From Hemicentrotus pulcherrimus (taxonomy: Eukaryota > Echinodermata > Echinoidea > Camarodonta > Strongylocentrotidae): a stretch of 27,631 bases of DNA. The stretch is taken from assembly GCA_003118195.1 (NCBI GenBank), contig BEXV01003880.1, positions 7,434 through 35,064 of the forward strand, in the 5' to 3' direction. Both the position numbers and the translations under genes were made by a program. Below are positions 9,901-18,189 of this stretch, piece by piece (within the stretch, counting starts at the first letter, position 1; the number at the start of each line of letters is the position of its first letter). Under the pieces are notes generated by a model, which was given only the letters and a program-made list of their open reading frames with translations, had not been told where the DNA came from and made no database searches.

Positions 9901-12900
9901 TTTGAGCATTCTGAACTAATCTGACCGTCGTATCTTTTCCCTTGCAGTCAGGGTGACTTCACAGCCATTGTTAATCTTCCTGAGGGTCAGCATGAGTACA
10001 AGTTCTATGTGGATGGACAGTGGATCCACAATCCACGCCAGGTAAGCCACAGACTCATTGGTTAAAGGTCATACACAGTCACTGGTCAAGGGGCACTGTT
10101 GCTATCATGCTTCCTGCGTAGTCTGCAGGCACAGAAACCATTTCCACTCTTACCTCGACTTACCAATAAAATTCTTGAAACTAGCCAAACTTGATCAGTG
10201 TCTGGCTGTCTCAAATAAGGCAGGAACAGCTATGATTAAAATGTATGGACCGCAGTCCGAAGGCTCATTAAGATATAAAACGATAATCCACTGCAAAAAA
10301 AAAAACACACCATGTGCAGTTTTTCTTTACTTGTGCATAAATGGCAAGTGCTTGCAAAAAGGGTCCTGTGCTCAATAGCTCTGTGTTATGAGATACCCAA
10401 TGTGAAATGTATAACACTTTTAGTGATCAGGAAGAACATGCAGTTGTACCGTGTCATATCTGAATGAGGCATTACAGTTTATATCCTGGGTTGCGTGTTA
10501 TGACTGACAAAGGTTTGTGCCTGCAGACTACTTCAGCTTCAGTTTTCTTTTCCCCCTGGCTATGTCATTCTTGCAACATCTCTTATACATTAGGCCTGTT
10601 TTCATCAGCTCCAGTTTGCCAAGTAACCCGCTATTTTCAGACTTGGGATAATATTCGAAGCTTGAAATCGCGCCCTTCACCAGATCGATACGCTCGTCAC
10701 GAACTAGCCTGCTATTTCCCAAATAGCGGGCTATTTTGGAAACGACCAATATTTCTCCGGATATTAACTCGACCAAATATCCCTCTAATTGCAACTGCAG
10801 GCTGATGAAGATGCAAATAAACTTATTGCAAATAATTTGCAATCGGGATAGTTAAAATATTATTTGGAAAAAACTTGAGCTGATGAGGACAGGCCTATTG
10901 ACACTGTATTGAAGCTGTTTATTTTTCTTAGTTGGGCTGAACTTGATACTCATCTTATTATTTTGCAGGTGTATCACTCATATATTCAAACTCATCGTGG
11001 ATGTATGTAATATGATAATCTTTTCTCTTTTTTGTTATGTCTATTTTTGTGGACAATCTGATAGTGTGGTAAATATTTGTTACAGTAATGGAAAAACATG
11101 TAATAGATTAAGAGAGAGCCCATTTGAGACACTCTTTTGAGCATGTTTCATAACGGTGCACCTCAACTGGTTGCACATAGAGAAACTATAAAGTATAAAA
11201 GGGGGAAATAAATAGATCACTGCAATTTAACTCAACATTCCACACACCCCCCACTAGCAAGCATTCAGTGCATTTTCCTTCACAAGGATCTTGCTTTTTA
11301 TGATTCTCATGCACTCTTCTTCGTTTCTGGAGATGCGAACCTCACCCGAATCGGACGAAGTAAGTTGGCGATGTTGTTCCGCTGTCTAGAGTGTTGTTGA
11401 AGCCCGCTCAGACATGAGGCGGTATTAAAAGCGCTTTCCCAAAACCGCTAATGCACAATTGAACAAGACAATCAAGCACATGCACTTTTCATTGTTGTAT
11501 CTTCTGATAAACAAATCAGTTAGCAAGCCAAGGGCCATTGGTGCACGTAATGTCCCCCCCCAGACCCCCAAAAAAAATAAAAAAATAAATAAATAAATTA
11601 AAAATTAATTAATTGATGAATTAATTAATAAATGAATGAATAAATAAATGAAGGAAAAAAATATACATAAATAAAATAAAAATAAAACTGACTCTTTCCA
11701 TCTTTTACAGCACAAAGTTTACTACTTATTTTGTGACGCGTTTTTTAGCATCATGTCTGAATGGGGCTTTATTCTGTTGAGTTCATTGTGTACTAGTTCA
11801 TGTCTCACTAGTCACATTTATCACGCTAACTGCACAGGGCAGGATGTAACTTGCTATTGCCATTTTAATCCAAAGAAATATTGTGTGTAGTGGCCATGTT
11901 TACATCTCATGATTTTGTACACTCTTTGAATGCCTTGTATAGCTTTCACTGTTTGTCAATTAGACGTACTTAAAATTAGAGAAAATCTCCTTTTGTTGCT
12001 ATTTTGCTTTGACCTGTCAACTTACATATCATCTGTTTAAAGCCACAAGGGCGTTAATTCTGTGTTAAAGTATATGAGTTAACCCCCTTCTGGCTCCGAA
12101 CATGATATCTGAATTTTTCTCTCAATGTTATACCCTTTTATATAGAAAATACTTTTCCTCATTCAGTTCATTGACAATGATCTGGCATGACATTTATCTG
12201 CACAATATTTATAATTGTAGAAGAGTGTTAAGCTTTTGGGCGAATTTCTCTATGACATCTGCTCAATGATATTCCAGAATTACATGTGTGAAAAGGGTCA
12301 TACTGTCGTGCAAGTTATGATATCATGTCATTCAAAGAATCGTGCGATCTGTATCTGCTTATTGTAATGTTAGGCATTGTGAAGGTCTGTATTTGTTATG
12401 TTCTTGTTCAAAGTACCGGTAGTCCAATAAAGTGATTTGATCAGGCCCCACTGATATGATATATGTTTTGTTATTTGTTTCTTCAATTGTAACAGCCCCT
12501 GCAGAGCAACACATTTGGTACTGTCAACAACTTCATCAGTGTCGCCAAGTCTGACTTTGAAGTATTTGAGGCTCTTGCCATAGATTCAGAGAGGGAAAAA
12601 GGCAAGTATTGAAGTATTAGGCCAGCAGATGATGAAATGTCCGCATGGGATCCAATGAAAAATGTTCCCATTAATCCTAGTTTCAGACATGAGTTTGAAT
12701 AGAAAACTGACTTTAAATATGCACTGAAAGGGATTTTAATGCCGAGTGTGTGTGAGGGGGGTTGTAAGACTAGAGCATTGTAGAATTTGTGGATACCTTG
12801 TGGATTCATTGTGACATGTTTTTTTGCCACATCTATTTCGTGTTGGTTATAGTTTGTTCTTTATGTATTGTATTATGAATAATTATTTATTCCAAGATAC

Positions 12901-15900
12901 CACATTTCTCAGTGAGAGAGTGCTGTTTCAGCACATTCAACGAAACCATAAAATGTCTGATGAGACTTCTCTTGCTTTAACCCTCCCTCTCAGGCGTGGA
13001 CATGACAGGCTCACCCCCAGGGGAATACAATCAGGATATCCCTAGCCAAGAACTACAGCAACGTACCACCGGTCCTCCCATCCTGCCCCCTCAGCTCCTC
13101 CAAGTCATACTCAACAAGGACATCGGACCCCAGGTAGGCACCGCGGTCATCGTCCTGTTCCTGGCAGAAGGGCACTTGGTGGAGAATTCCTTATACAAAT
13201 TCCTCAGCTATTGCCTTTTTGCCTGGCACACAACGCATCATAGAAATTTCCAGAAAATGTATTTACTGCTTATCAGGTTTGGGAAAAAGACTGCGAGTGA
13301 CATGACTGAATTAGCTCTCCTAAATGGGAGTACAAAATATGAATGATGGGGGGAAAAAGGATTGAGGGGGATTAGAGATGTTGTCTTGTGCAGAATTTAT
13401 GAATTTATTAGCCAATTATTTTTTTAGGGAATAAATCATGCTATAGATTGATGACTAGGCCTGAGTCGGTACGGTCGATCACACCGGGACCCGACCGTTG
13501 CCGTCGGGTCCCGGTTTCATTTTTTGAGAACCGACGCTCCAAAAAAAATAATGAAATATGTAAGAAATTGCAGTTTTGCACACCACTNNNNNNNNNNNNN
13601 NNNNNNNNNNNNNNNNNNNNNNNNNNNNNNNNNNNNNNNNNNNNNNNNNNNNNNNNNNNNNNNNNNNNNNNNNNNNNNNNNNNNNNNNNNNNNNNNNNNN
13701 NNNNNNNNNNNNNNNNNNNNNNNNNNNNNNNNNNNNNNNNNNNNNNNNNNNNNNNNNNNNNNNNNNNNNNNNNNNNNNNNNNNNNNNNNNNNNNNNNNNN
13801 NNNNNNNNNNNNNNNNNNNNNNNNNNNNNNNNNNNNNNNNNNNNNNNNNNNNNNNNNNNNNNNNNNNNNNNNNNNNNNNNNNNNNNNNNNNNNNNNNNNN
13901 NNNNNNNNNNNNNNNNNNNNNNNNNNNNNNNNNNNNNNNNNNNNNNNNNNNNNNNNNNNNNNNNNNNNNNNNNNNNNNNNNNNNNNNNNNNNNNNNNNNN
14001 NNNNNNNNNNNNNNNNNNNNNNNNNNNNNNNNNNNNNNNNNNNNNNNNNNNNNNNNNNNNNNNNNNNNNNNNNNNNNNNNNNNNNNNNNNNNNNNNNNNN
14101 NNNNNNNNNNNNNNNNNNNNNNNNNNNNNNNNNNNNNNNNNNNNNNNNNNNNNNNNNNNNNNNNNNNNNNNNNNNNNNNNNNNNNNNNNNNNNNNNNNNN
14201 NNNNNNNNNNNNNNNNNNNNNNNNNNNNNNNNNNNNNNNNNNNNNNNNNNNNNNNNNNNNNNNNNNNNNNNNNNNNNNNNNNNNNNNNNNNNNNNNNNNN
14301 NNNNNNNNNNNNNNNNNNNNNNNNNNNNNNNNNNNNNNNNNNNNNNNNNNNNNNNNNNNNNNNNNNNNNNNNNNNNNNNNNNNNNNNNNNNNNNNNNNNN
14401 NNNNNNNNNNNNNNNNNNNNNNNNNNNNNNNNNNNNNNNNNNNNNNNNNNNNNNNNNNNNNNNNNNNNNNNNNNNNNNNNNNNNNNNNNNNNNNNNNNNN
14501 NNNNNNNNNNNNNNNNNNNNNNNNNNNNNNNNNNNNNNNNNNNNNNNNNNNNNNNNNNNNTGCATTTTTCCGAGACTAGTCTGAACTTGCCTTGCAACAG
14601 CTATCCGTATCGAAACTTCTTGTGATTACCAAGTAATTTTCAGCTTTGAAAAAAAAAGCATGCGATATTTAAAATAAGAGATAAATATTTATTTTGACTT
14701 AAAAAATTAGTTGATCAGTAAATTATAAAGAAGAATCTTTTAGAAAGCCGTTTTATTATTCTAACATTCATATTTTTTGACCCAATTTATTCAACCTGCA
14801 TGAAAAAAAAATGGCGGCTCGAAAGTTGTCTTTCTATTTTTGCCCCAGTTTTTAAAACTTTAAGAGGCACGATAATGGCACTAAACATCGCCAATCATGG
14901 ATGAAAATAATGTCAAATGGAACAATATACCGATCTGAGCCGAGGTATGCATGTGTTGATAATTTGATTGATAAAAAAGGTCACTTTTAAGTACATACCG
15001 ATGATATGTGCTTTTTATACAGGCAAGTGACAAATGCTGCGAGCTGATCTCGGGACACCGGGTCCCGATCGGTGCAAGGCCGTAGGGACCCGGTTTATGA
15101 AAATCCCGACATGACTCGGGCCTATTGATGACTTACTGATATAACTGTTATTTGTGGGGAAAAAATTGTGTACAGTTGCTGTGAGAAAAAGTCATATATT
15201 TTTGTGAGCTTTGAGTTGTTTAGTCTGGCTTCCCTTCAGACCCACCGTAAACCTAATTCCATTTTAATCCCCTTATCCTAGATTGCAAACCTCCACATTG
15301 TTATATTGTGTTCATGTCCATAGAGTACCGAAGCTGGGAAGTCATAGAAATCTAGTTTGAGAATTTCTCAATTTTTTCTTCATTTTCTGAAAGAGCATAA
15401 AAAATAATGTCCAGATGTCAAAAAAACAATTGAATATGTTAAAGGTACTATGTCCCATTTGCAGGCAAAAAAAAATGAAAAGGTTAAATTCCAACGGCAT
15501 TTGAAAGATAATAATTTAGAACTTCTCTAAAAACGGTGGAACTTAGAATTTTGAAGTGGCTTTTTATTATTTTTGTAATTCTCTCCTTCCCGCCTTCAAA
15601 ACTTCTTATGCCTCCGCTACAAAGTAGTCGGAGGCATTATGTTTTCTGGTTGTCCGTCCGTCCATACGTACGTACGTCCCGTTCTCGTGATCGCGAACCA
15701 ATCGATGGATTCCTGCCAAACTTGGGTCATGTATGTATCTAACAGAGCCAATGAACTGATTAGATTTTGGGGTCACAAGGTCAAAGGTCACAAGGCTCAT
15801 TACGTATACAAAAATGGCTCGTGATCGCGTTATCTCAAGAACTGGTCGATGGATTCCTGCCAAACTTGGGTCATGTATTTTTCTATCAGAGCCTATGAAC

Positions 15901-18189
15901 TGATTAGATTTTGGGGTCACAAGGTCGAAGGTCAAACGTCACAGGGCTTATTATGTATACAAAAATAGCTCGTGATCACGTTTTCTCAAGAACCGATGGA
16001 TGGATTCCCGCCAAACTTGGGTCATGTGTGTATCTTGCAGAGCCAAAGAATTGATTAAATTTTGGGGTCATGAGGTCAAAGGTCACAGGGCTCATGAGAA
16101 CCAATAGACAGATTACTATCAAACTCAAGACATGTATATATGTATCCTGCAGAGCCAATTAACTGATTAGAGTTAAGGGTCATCAGGTCAAAGTGCTCAT
16201 TATGTAGGACTGCATTATCATTAAAACCGACAGATGGATTACAATCAAACTTGAATTTTAAAAAAAGCTTCTGTTTTGGTTAGTAAAATTGCTCTTTGGC
16301 GGAGGCATCATTTTTGACTGCGCGCAGTCTAAATTCCATCTAGTTGTGTAAATTGGTGGAACGATGCGAGTGTGAATAGACTGCTAATGAACTTCAGCTT
16401 TATGGTAATGCACAGTGGTTGTAAAATAAATTCTTTGTTGGTTTTTATGCCCCTGTTATGAAGTTTGGGGTTTGTACGGCTGTTCGTTCTCACAAACCGA
16501 TTGATCTCTGCCCGAGTTAGGTCATGTTCGTATCTTGCATTTTTCACATAAACTATTATTTAAATAGAAGAATTTCATGCAATCCAAAACATATACGGTA
16601 ACCTTTTATTTTTTGTGAGGGTAAATGATGTATCAAATAATTCATGAAATGGTCATTTGACATCACCAGAAATGTTGAATATGTAACCAATAAATGAATT
16701 GGTTTCGAGTCGAAAATGCCACCAGAAAACAGCTAACATGGAACTGTGACAAGAGGGCCAGATATGCAGCATAAATTATCCCATCTAACCACCCTACCCA
16801 TTTACCACAAATATCAAGCATCAAGGTTTATTGATATTAGCAACCTATTCTATTGTCATTACAATAATTAGGATTTATTAACTGATGATCTGGCCCTCCA
16901 TGTGAACATGGCGTCACATCCAGTGCAGTCTCATCCATATATACCTTACCAACAGTTAGTACAACTTATCCCCTCCTCACCAACATTTCTTGTAACTTAT
17001 GCATAAACATGATGAGCTGATAAATAATCATTGCCTGAACAATTGATTTCCAACCATGCATCTTGGAGTGTACACAATAGAGCAAGGTGTTTGTCTGACT
17101 TGTTTCATTGTTATGGAAATCCTCTCCTACTGGAGCGAAATGCACGAAGCAACTGTTTCTTTGCTAGGAAAACTTGGAAAAGCTTTTTCCAATGCATCTA
17201 ATATCTATCACAATATACACAGAAAACATATTGTTTCTTTTACTTGATTTTTAACAAAATTTGCAGCCAGATGATTCAGTTCCGTTTGAAACAAGATTAT
17301 TTTTAAAATTTCAACTTTAAAAAAAGAGCAATCCAAAGTCTCCTGTAAAGGATTCAAAGAAACAATCATTAGAGCAGCATTCTGATTTGGTGGAAGAAGG
17401 TACGCACATTTGAGATCTCCTTCCACTATCAATGATTAATTTCAAGATTTTCTCTTCCGAAAATACTGCGGCCTTTACGCCGGTACATGAATGACTCTTT
17501 GACCTCATGACCCTAAAATCTAATCAGTTCATTGGCTGTGCAAGATAAATACAACACCCAAGTTCGATAGTAAAGCATCAATCGGTTCTTGAGATTATGT
17601 GACGGAAAACCCCAAAAGATCTAATATTTACCATTTGGGTTACCAGATATTTCTTCACCCTGCATCTGTCAACCTGATGTAGATGATGTACTCAGATGTA
17701 GACAAATGCTCATGTACCTGTTACAGCTCATTCACTCAATAGTATGCTCTTGCTCTTGATTTGTTATTTTTTCAGTATGAGCCAGCGCTATTGCCTGAAC
17801 CAAACCATGTTATGTTGAATCACCTGTATGCCTTGTCAATAAAAGTAAGTCTTTACAAAAATCTTTGTTTTCATTTTCAATACAATAATGTATGTTGTTA
17901 CTTTTCAAATAGCTTTTGAAAATATGCCAACAAGCAAGTTGGACATAATTTATCATGAATGTGAAATAGGTGAAGATCTGTAATAATGTGGGTATTCTAA
18001 AACAGCAGTTACTATTCTTCTGGATATTACCTAAGAAATGCTCATTTAAATACCTGTTAGCGTAAACATGAACTGTATCCTTCTTTTTCCCTTTTCCTTG
18101 CCTTACAGGATGGAGTAATGGTGCTTAGTGCGACACATCGCTATCGAAAGAAATATGTGACATCTCTTTTGTACAAGCCAATAAACTAG
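3168..18189 (+). CDS. PRKAB: AMP-activated protein kinase beta subunit, seven coding exons
   Basis: Coding exons 3168-3329, 7689-7864, 9948-10041, 12496-12601, 12994-13133, 17776-17844 and 18109-18189 join to 828 nt, giving 275 residues plus TAG; vertebrate beta subunits have about 270. The protein is the scaffold of the AMPK heterotrimer, the cytosolic energy sensor. Residues 1-10 (MGNTAAKRDG) fit N-myristoylation at Gly2. About residues 84-165 form the CBM48 glycogen-binding module: FRWEGGGK, GSFNNW (Trp104), LPEGQHEYKFYVDGQW (Trp138), GTVNNF. The C-terminal domain that binds the alpha and gamma subunits runs from about PPILPPQLLQVILNKD (near 207) through LLPEPNHVMLNHLYALSIKD to LLYKPIN. 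The start is fixed by an in-frame TGA at 3150-3152, 15 nt upstream, and an A at -3 with G at +4. Ser113 aligns with vertebrate beta1 Ser108. Vertebrates have two paralogues; which one is closer cannot be judged by eye. Confidence 0.97.
3871..3970. repeat. Compound (GA)n-(AT)n microsatellite
   Basis: A GA run at 3873-3893 is followed after a short spacer by about 32 AT units at 3906-3970. It is in intron 1 of AMPK beta and is probably highly length-variable. Confidence 0.95.
5305..5640 (-). pseudogene. Decayed Myb/SANT-like DNA-binding domain fragment
   Basis: Minus-strand translation from about 5640 gives SAVNWGDNKAKELINIWKEP and then a stretch with KNVWKELA. After a frame change near 5481 it gives DQINNKIKYLKRHYKLIKDA and runs to a TGA at 5307-5305. 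The order W..(D/E)....LI..W, K..VW..LA, (Q)...KIK.LK..Y...K is the pattern of the Myb/SANT-like domains found with PIF/Harbinger transposons and genes derived from them. The frameshift, the lack of a credible start (poly-A precedes it at about 5641) and no visible partner transposase suggest a dead copy. A GTAAGC donor-like site follows at about 5245. The family call comes from pattern only. Confidence 0.5.
6165..6664. mobile_element. Non-autonomous element with GCGTTTATCTAGG termini
   Basis: GCGTTTATCTAGG near 6169-6181 is matched by CCTAGATAAACGC at 6647-6659 in reverse. Two further internal copies of GCGTTTATCTA sit at 6267-6277 and 6583-6593. A 13-bp tandem repeat (TATCGAACCCCAC, three copies, 6202-6240) follows the left end. 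There is no coding capacity and no clear target duplication. The superfamily is not assigned. Confidence 0.6.
6758..6898. repeat. 86-bp imperfect tandem duplication
   Basis: AGTCCGCTCAGAAAAAGTCG at 6758 and AGCCCGCTCAGAAAAGTCAA at 6844 start two similar blocks. Each continues through TGTGTGT(A/T)AA and a GGGCAATATG or GAGCAATAATG. Confidence 0.6.
7187..7293. mobile_element. Short hairpin (fold-back) element
   Basis: AGTAATATTGACT at 7187-7199 is repeated in reverse at 7281-7293, and pairing continues inward through GGGCAATACGAC and CATATATC. Arms are about 45 bp with a loop of about 15 bp. It resembles a small MITE. No clear target duplication was found. Confidence 0.7.
7689..7864 (+). CDS. 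PRKAB: AMPK beta coding exon 2 (first half of CBM48)
   Basis: Acceptor TTTTCCAG ends at 7688 and donor AG|GTGAGT starts at 7865. It encodes residues 55-112 plus two bases of codon 113. It contains PVVFRWEGGGKSVAVAGSFNNW, with carbohydrate-contact Trp104 at 7836-7838. There is one extra residue after NNW compared with human beta1 (NNWNTK against NNWSK). Confidence 0.95.
8059..8234 (-). mobile_element. Short retroposon fragment with (TAAA)n tail
   Basis: On the minus strand this block ends in a (TAAA)n-type tail (8059-8085 on the plus strand reads TTTATTTATTTATTTAATTT). It is flanked by AAAGTCAATA (8049-8058) and AAAGTAATA (8235-8243), an imperfect target duplication. It also interrupts the second of two similar host blocks (GTAAAGTCAATACGG near 7959 and its split partner). 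This fits a 5'-truncated LINE or SINE. The family is not identified. Confidence 0.5.
8486..8697. mobile_element. 212-bp hairpin element, TIR AATGCCTCAGTCACA
   Basis: AATGCCTCAGTCACA at 8486 pairs with TGTGACTGAGGCATT ending at 8697. Pairing continues inward through GTATTTATGGCAAG, ATTTATTCC and TTTCTTGATATCAA, so nearly the whole element folds back. It is non-coding. No clean target duplication. Confidence 0.75.
8753..8775 (+). other. G-run cluster, potential G-quadruplex
   Basis: Three runs of seven G are separated by single A bases. This could fold as an intronic RNA or DNA quadruplex. A second, weaker G-rich patch is at 8311-8331. Function is not inferred. Confidence 0.6.
9685..9742 (+). 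repeat. CT-rich polypyrimidine microsatellite
   Basis: Runs of (CT)n broken by single bases lie in intron 2, about 200 bp before exon 3. It could bind polypyrimidine-tract proteins, but this is only a possibility. Confidence 0.8.
9948..10041 (+). CDS. PRKAB: AMPK beta coding exon 3 (second half of CBM48)
   Basis: Acceptor CCCTTGCAG ends at 9947; donor CAG|GTAAGC starts at 10042. The first T completes codon 113 (AG|T, Ser), followed by QGDFTAIVNLPEGQHEYKF and YVDGQWIHNPRQ (residues 114-144). Trp138 is the second conserved carbohydrate-binding Trp. A CT-rich tract lies about 200-260 bp upstream. Confidence 0.95.
10591..10897. mobile_element. 307-bp MITE with TAGGCCTG termini
   Basis: TAGGCCTGTTTTCATCAGCT at 10591 matches the reverse of the right end at 10897 (TAGGCCTGTCCTCATCAGCT) with 2 mismatches in 20. 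The likeness continues for about seven more bases. An internal palindrome surrounds CCCAAATAGCGGGCTA near 10718-10736. The TAGGCCTG end resembles that of the hAT-type element at 13456. No clear 8-bp target duplication was seen, so hAT membership is tentative. Confidence 0.65.
11400..11770. mobile_element. TIR element around an AAAT-rich tract
   Basis: AAGCCCGCTCAGACATGA at 11400-11417 pairs with TCATGTCTGAATGGGGCTT at 11751-11769, with 2-3 differences. The interior carries the AAAT/AATT microsatellite at 11566-11691. It is non-coding; no clean target duplication. Confidence 0.5.
11566..11691 (+). repeat. (AAAT)n-type low-complexity tract
   Basis: About 125 bp made of AAAT, AATT and AATG units with A runs. 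It lies inside the candidate TIR element. Confidence 0.9.
12496..12601 (+). CDS. PRKAB: AMPK beta coding exon 4, ending at a GC donor
   Basis: The acceptor AACAG ends at 12495. Residues 145-179 include GTVNNFISVAKSDFEVFEAL. The exon must end after one extra base, because exon 5 opens with two bases of a split codon. The only site that fits is AAAAAG|GCAAGT with GC at 12602-12603. The nearby GT at 12606 would put exon 5 out of frame. A second CAG nine bases into the exon could act as an alternative acceptor, but alignment to human beta supports the first. Confidence 0.93.
12602..12993 (+). other. Intron 4, GC-AG type, 392 bp
   Basis: The donor is AAG|GCAAGT, the usual context of GC-AG introns, where strong flanking complementarity to U1 makes up for the C. 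The acceptor is a pyrimidine-rich CCCTCCCTCTCAG. Only this pairing keeps the AMPK beta frame (codon 180, G|GC, Gly). Nothing else was recognised in the intron. Confidence 0.88.
12994..13133 (+). CDS. PRKAB: AMPK beta coding exon 5 (linker and start of C-terminal domain)
   Basis: The acceptor CTCTCAG ends at 12993 and the donor is CAG|GTAGGC at 13134. It encodes the end of codon 180 and residues 181-226. The first half is a variable linker (SPPGEYNQ matches SSPPGPY-type linkers in vertebrates). The second half, PPILPPQLLQVILNKD, is the highly conserved start of the alpha/gamma-binding domain. Confidence 0.95.
13456..15124. mobile_element. hAT-type DNA transposon with 8-bp target duplication, interior gapped
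   Basis: TTGATGAC at 13448-13455 and again at 15125-15132 is a perfect 8-bp target duplication. The ends are TAGGCCTGAGTCGGTACGG and, in reverse, TAGGCCCGAGTCATGTCGGG. Inside both ends are GC-rich blocks with GGGACCCG or CCGGGTCCCG. An 8-bp duplication and TAGGCCTG-like ends fit the hAT superfamily. The 696 readable bases show no transposase. Whether one lies in the gap is unknown. Confidence 0.85.
13588..14560. other. Assembly gap of 973 N
   Basis: All bases are N. The gap is wholly inside the hAT-type element and in an AMPK beta intron, so no coding exon of that gene is missing: the exons on both sides join in frame and match the family. The gap length may be only an estimate. Confidence 1.
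15608..16332. mobile_element. Tandem-unit element bounded by CGGAGGCAT hairpins, Helitron-like candidate
   Basis: It starts with hairpin ATGCCTCCG/CGGAGGCAT (15608-15637) and a GTCCGTCC stretch. Five related units follow, anchored on GCCAAACTTGGGTCATGT-like sequence at 15715, 15859, 16010, 16118 and 16244. Near the right end are CGGAGGCAT (16300-16308), the perfect palindrome GACTGCGCGCAGTC (16316-16329) and TAA. Internal tandem units with terminal hairpins are known in pearl and DINE-like non-autonomous Helitron relatives. The CTAA end fits loosely, but the flanking base does not fit the simple A|T target rule. Confidence 0.55.
16447..16540. repeat. Degenerate relative of the 15608 repeat
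   Basis: ATGCCCCTGTTATGAAG, then TTCTCACAAACCGATTGATCT, GTTAGGTCATGTTCGTATCT and TGCA follow the order of one unit of the neighbouring element, with many changes. Confidence 0.5.
16753..16898. repeat. 146-bp stretch with 11-bp terminal inverted repeats
   Basis: GAGGGCCAGAT at 16753-16763 is the exact reverse complement of ATCTGGCCCTC at 16888-16898. It may be a small MITE, but no target duplication is visible and the interior does not fold. Confidence 0.4.
17490..17603 (-). repeat. Inverted partial copy of the tandem unit
   Basis: On the minus strand it reads CTCAAGAACCGATTGATG, then AACTTGGGTGTTGTATTTAT, CAGCCAATGAACTGATTAGA and TTTTAGGGTCATGAGGTCAA. This matches one unit of the 15608-16332 element in the opposite orientation, about 1.2 kb away. 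Confidence 0.8.
17776..17844 (+). CDS. PRKAB: AMPK beta coding exon 6
   Basis: Acceptor TTTTTTCAG ends at 17775; donor AAA|GTAAGT starts at 17845, phase 0 at both ends. It encodes residues 227-249, including LLPEPNHVMLNHLYALSIK, which is almost invariant in animal beta subunits. Confidence 0.97.
18109..18189 (+). CDS. PRKAB: AMPK beta coding exon 7 and stop
   Basis: Acceptor TTGCCTTACAG ends at 18108. Residues 250-275 are DGVMVLSATHRYRKKYVTSL followed by LYKPIN and TAG at 18187-18189. Vertebrate proteins end in LLYKPI; here one extra Asn follows. The exon continues as 3' UTR. Confidence 0.97.
   Translation, partial: DGVMVLSATHRYRKKYVTSLLYKPIN

Larger units (their letters stand above)
7865..9947 (+). 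other. Intron 2 of AMPK beta
   Basis: A 2.08-kb GT-AG intron. It contains poly-C tracts at about 7926-7937 and 8011-8018, a G-rich patch at 8311-8331, the elements listed separately, and a CT-rich tract at 9685-9742. Nothing else is recognised from 8800 to 9680. Confidence 0.9.
10042..12495 (+). other. Intron 3 of AMPK beta
   Basis: A 2.45-kb GT-AG intron carrying two TIR elements (10591-10897 and 11400-11770). The remaining sequence shows no gene. Confidence 0.9.
13134..17775 (+). other. Intron 5 of AMPK beta
   Basis: A 4.64-kb GT-AG intron including a 973-base assembly gap. It carries the hAT-type element, the tandem-unit element and its inverted partial copy. The stretches 15133-15600 and 16560-17480 show no gene apart from a 146-bp TIR pair at 16753-16898. 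Confidence 0.9.

Noticed and set aside
9601..9924. 107-residue open frame before exon 3
   Set aside because: It is low-complexity CT-rich intron sequence with no start context or similarity.
10464..10842. Overlapping open frames on both strands around 10464-10842
   Set aside because: They lie over the TIR element at 10591-10897 and show no recognisable protein.
12606..12607. GT donor for exon 4 at 12606
   Set aside because: It would add four bases and shift exon 5 out of frame; the GC donor keeps the family sequence.
13441..14625. Long open frames across 13441-14625 on both strands
   Set aside because: They are open only because they cross the N gap; the real sequence at both ends is transposon terminus.
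15606..15935. Open frame of 109 residues with a repeated FDLVTPKSNQFIGS
   Set aside because: The protein repeat is only the DNA tandem unit of the element read through; codon-like conservation is not expected.
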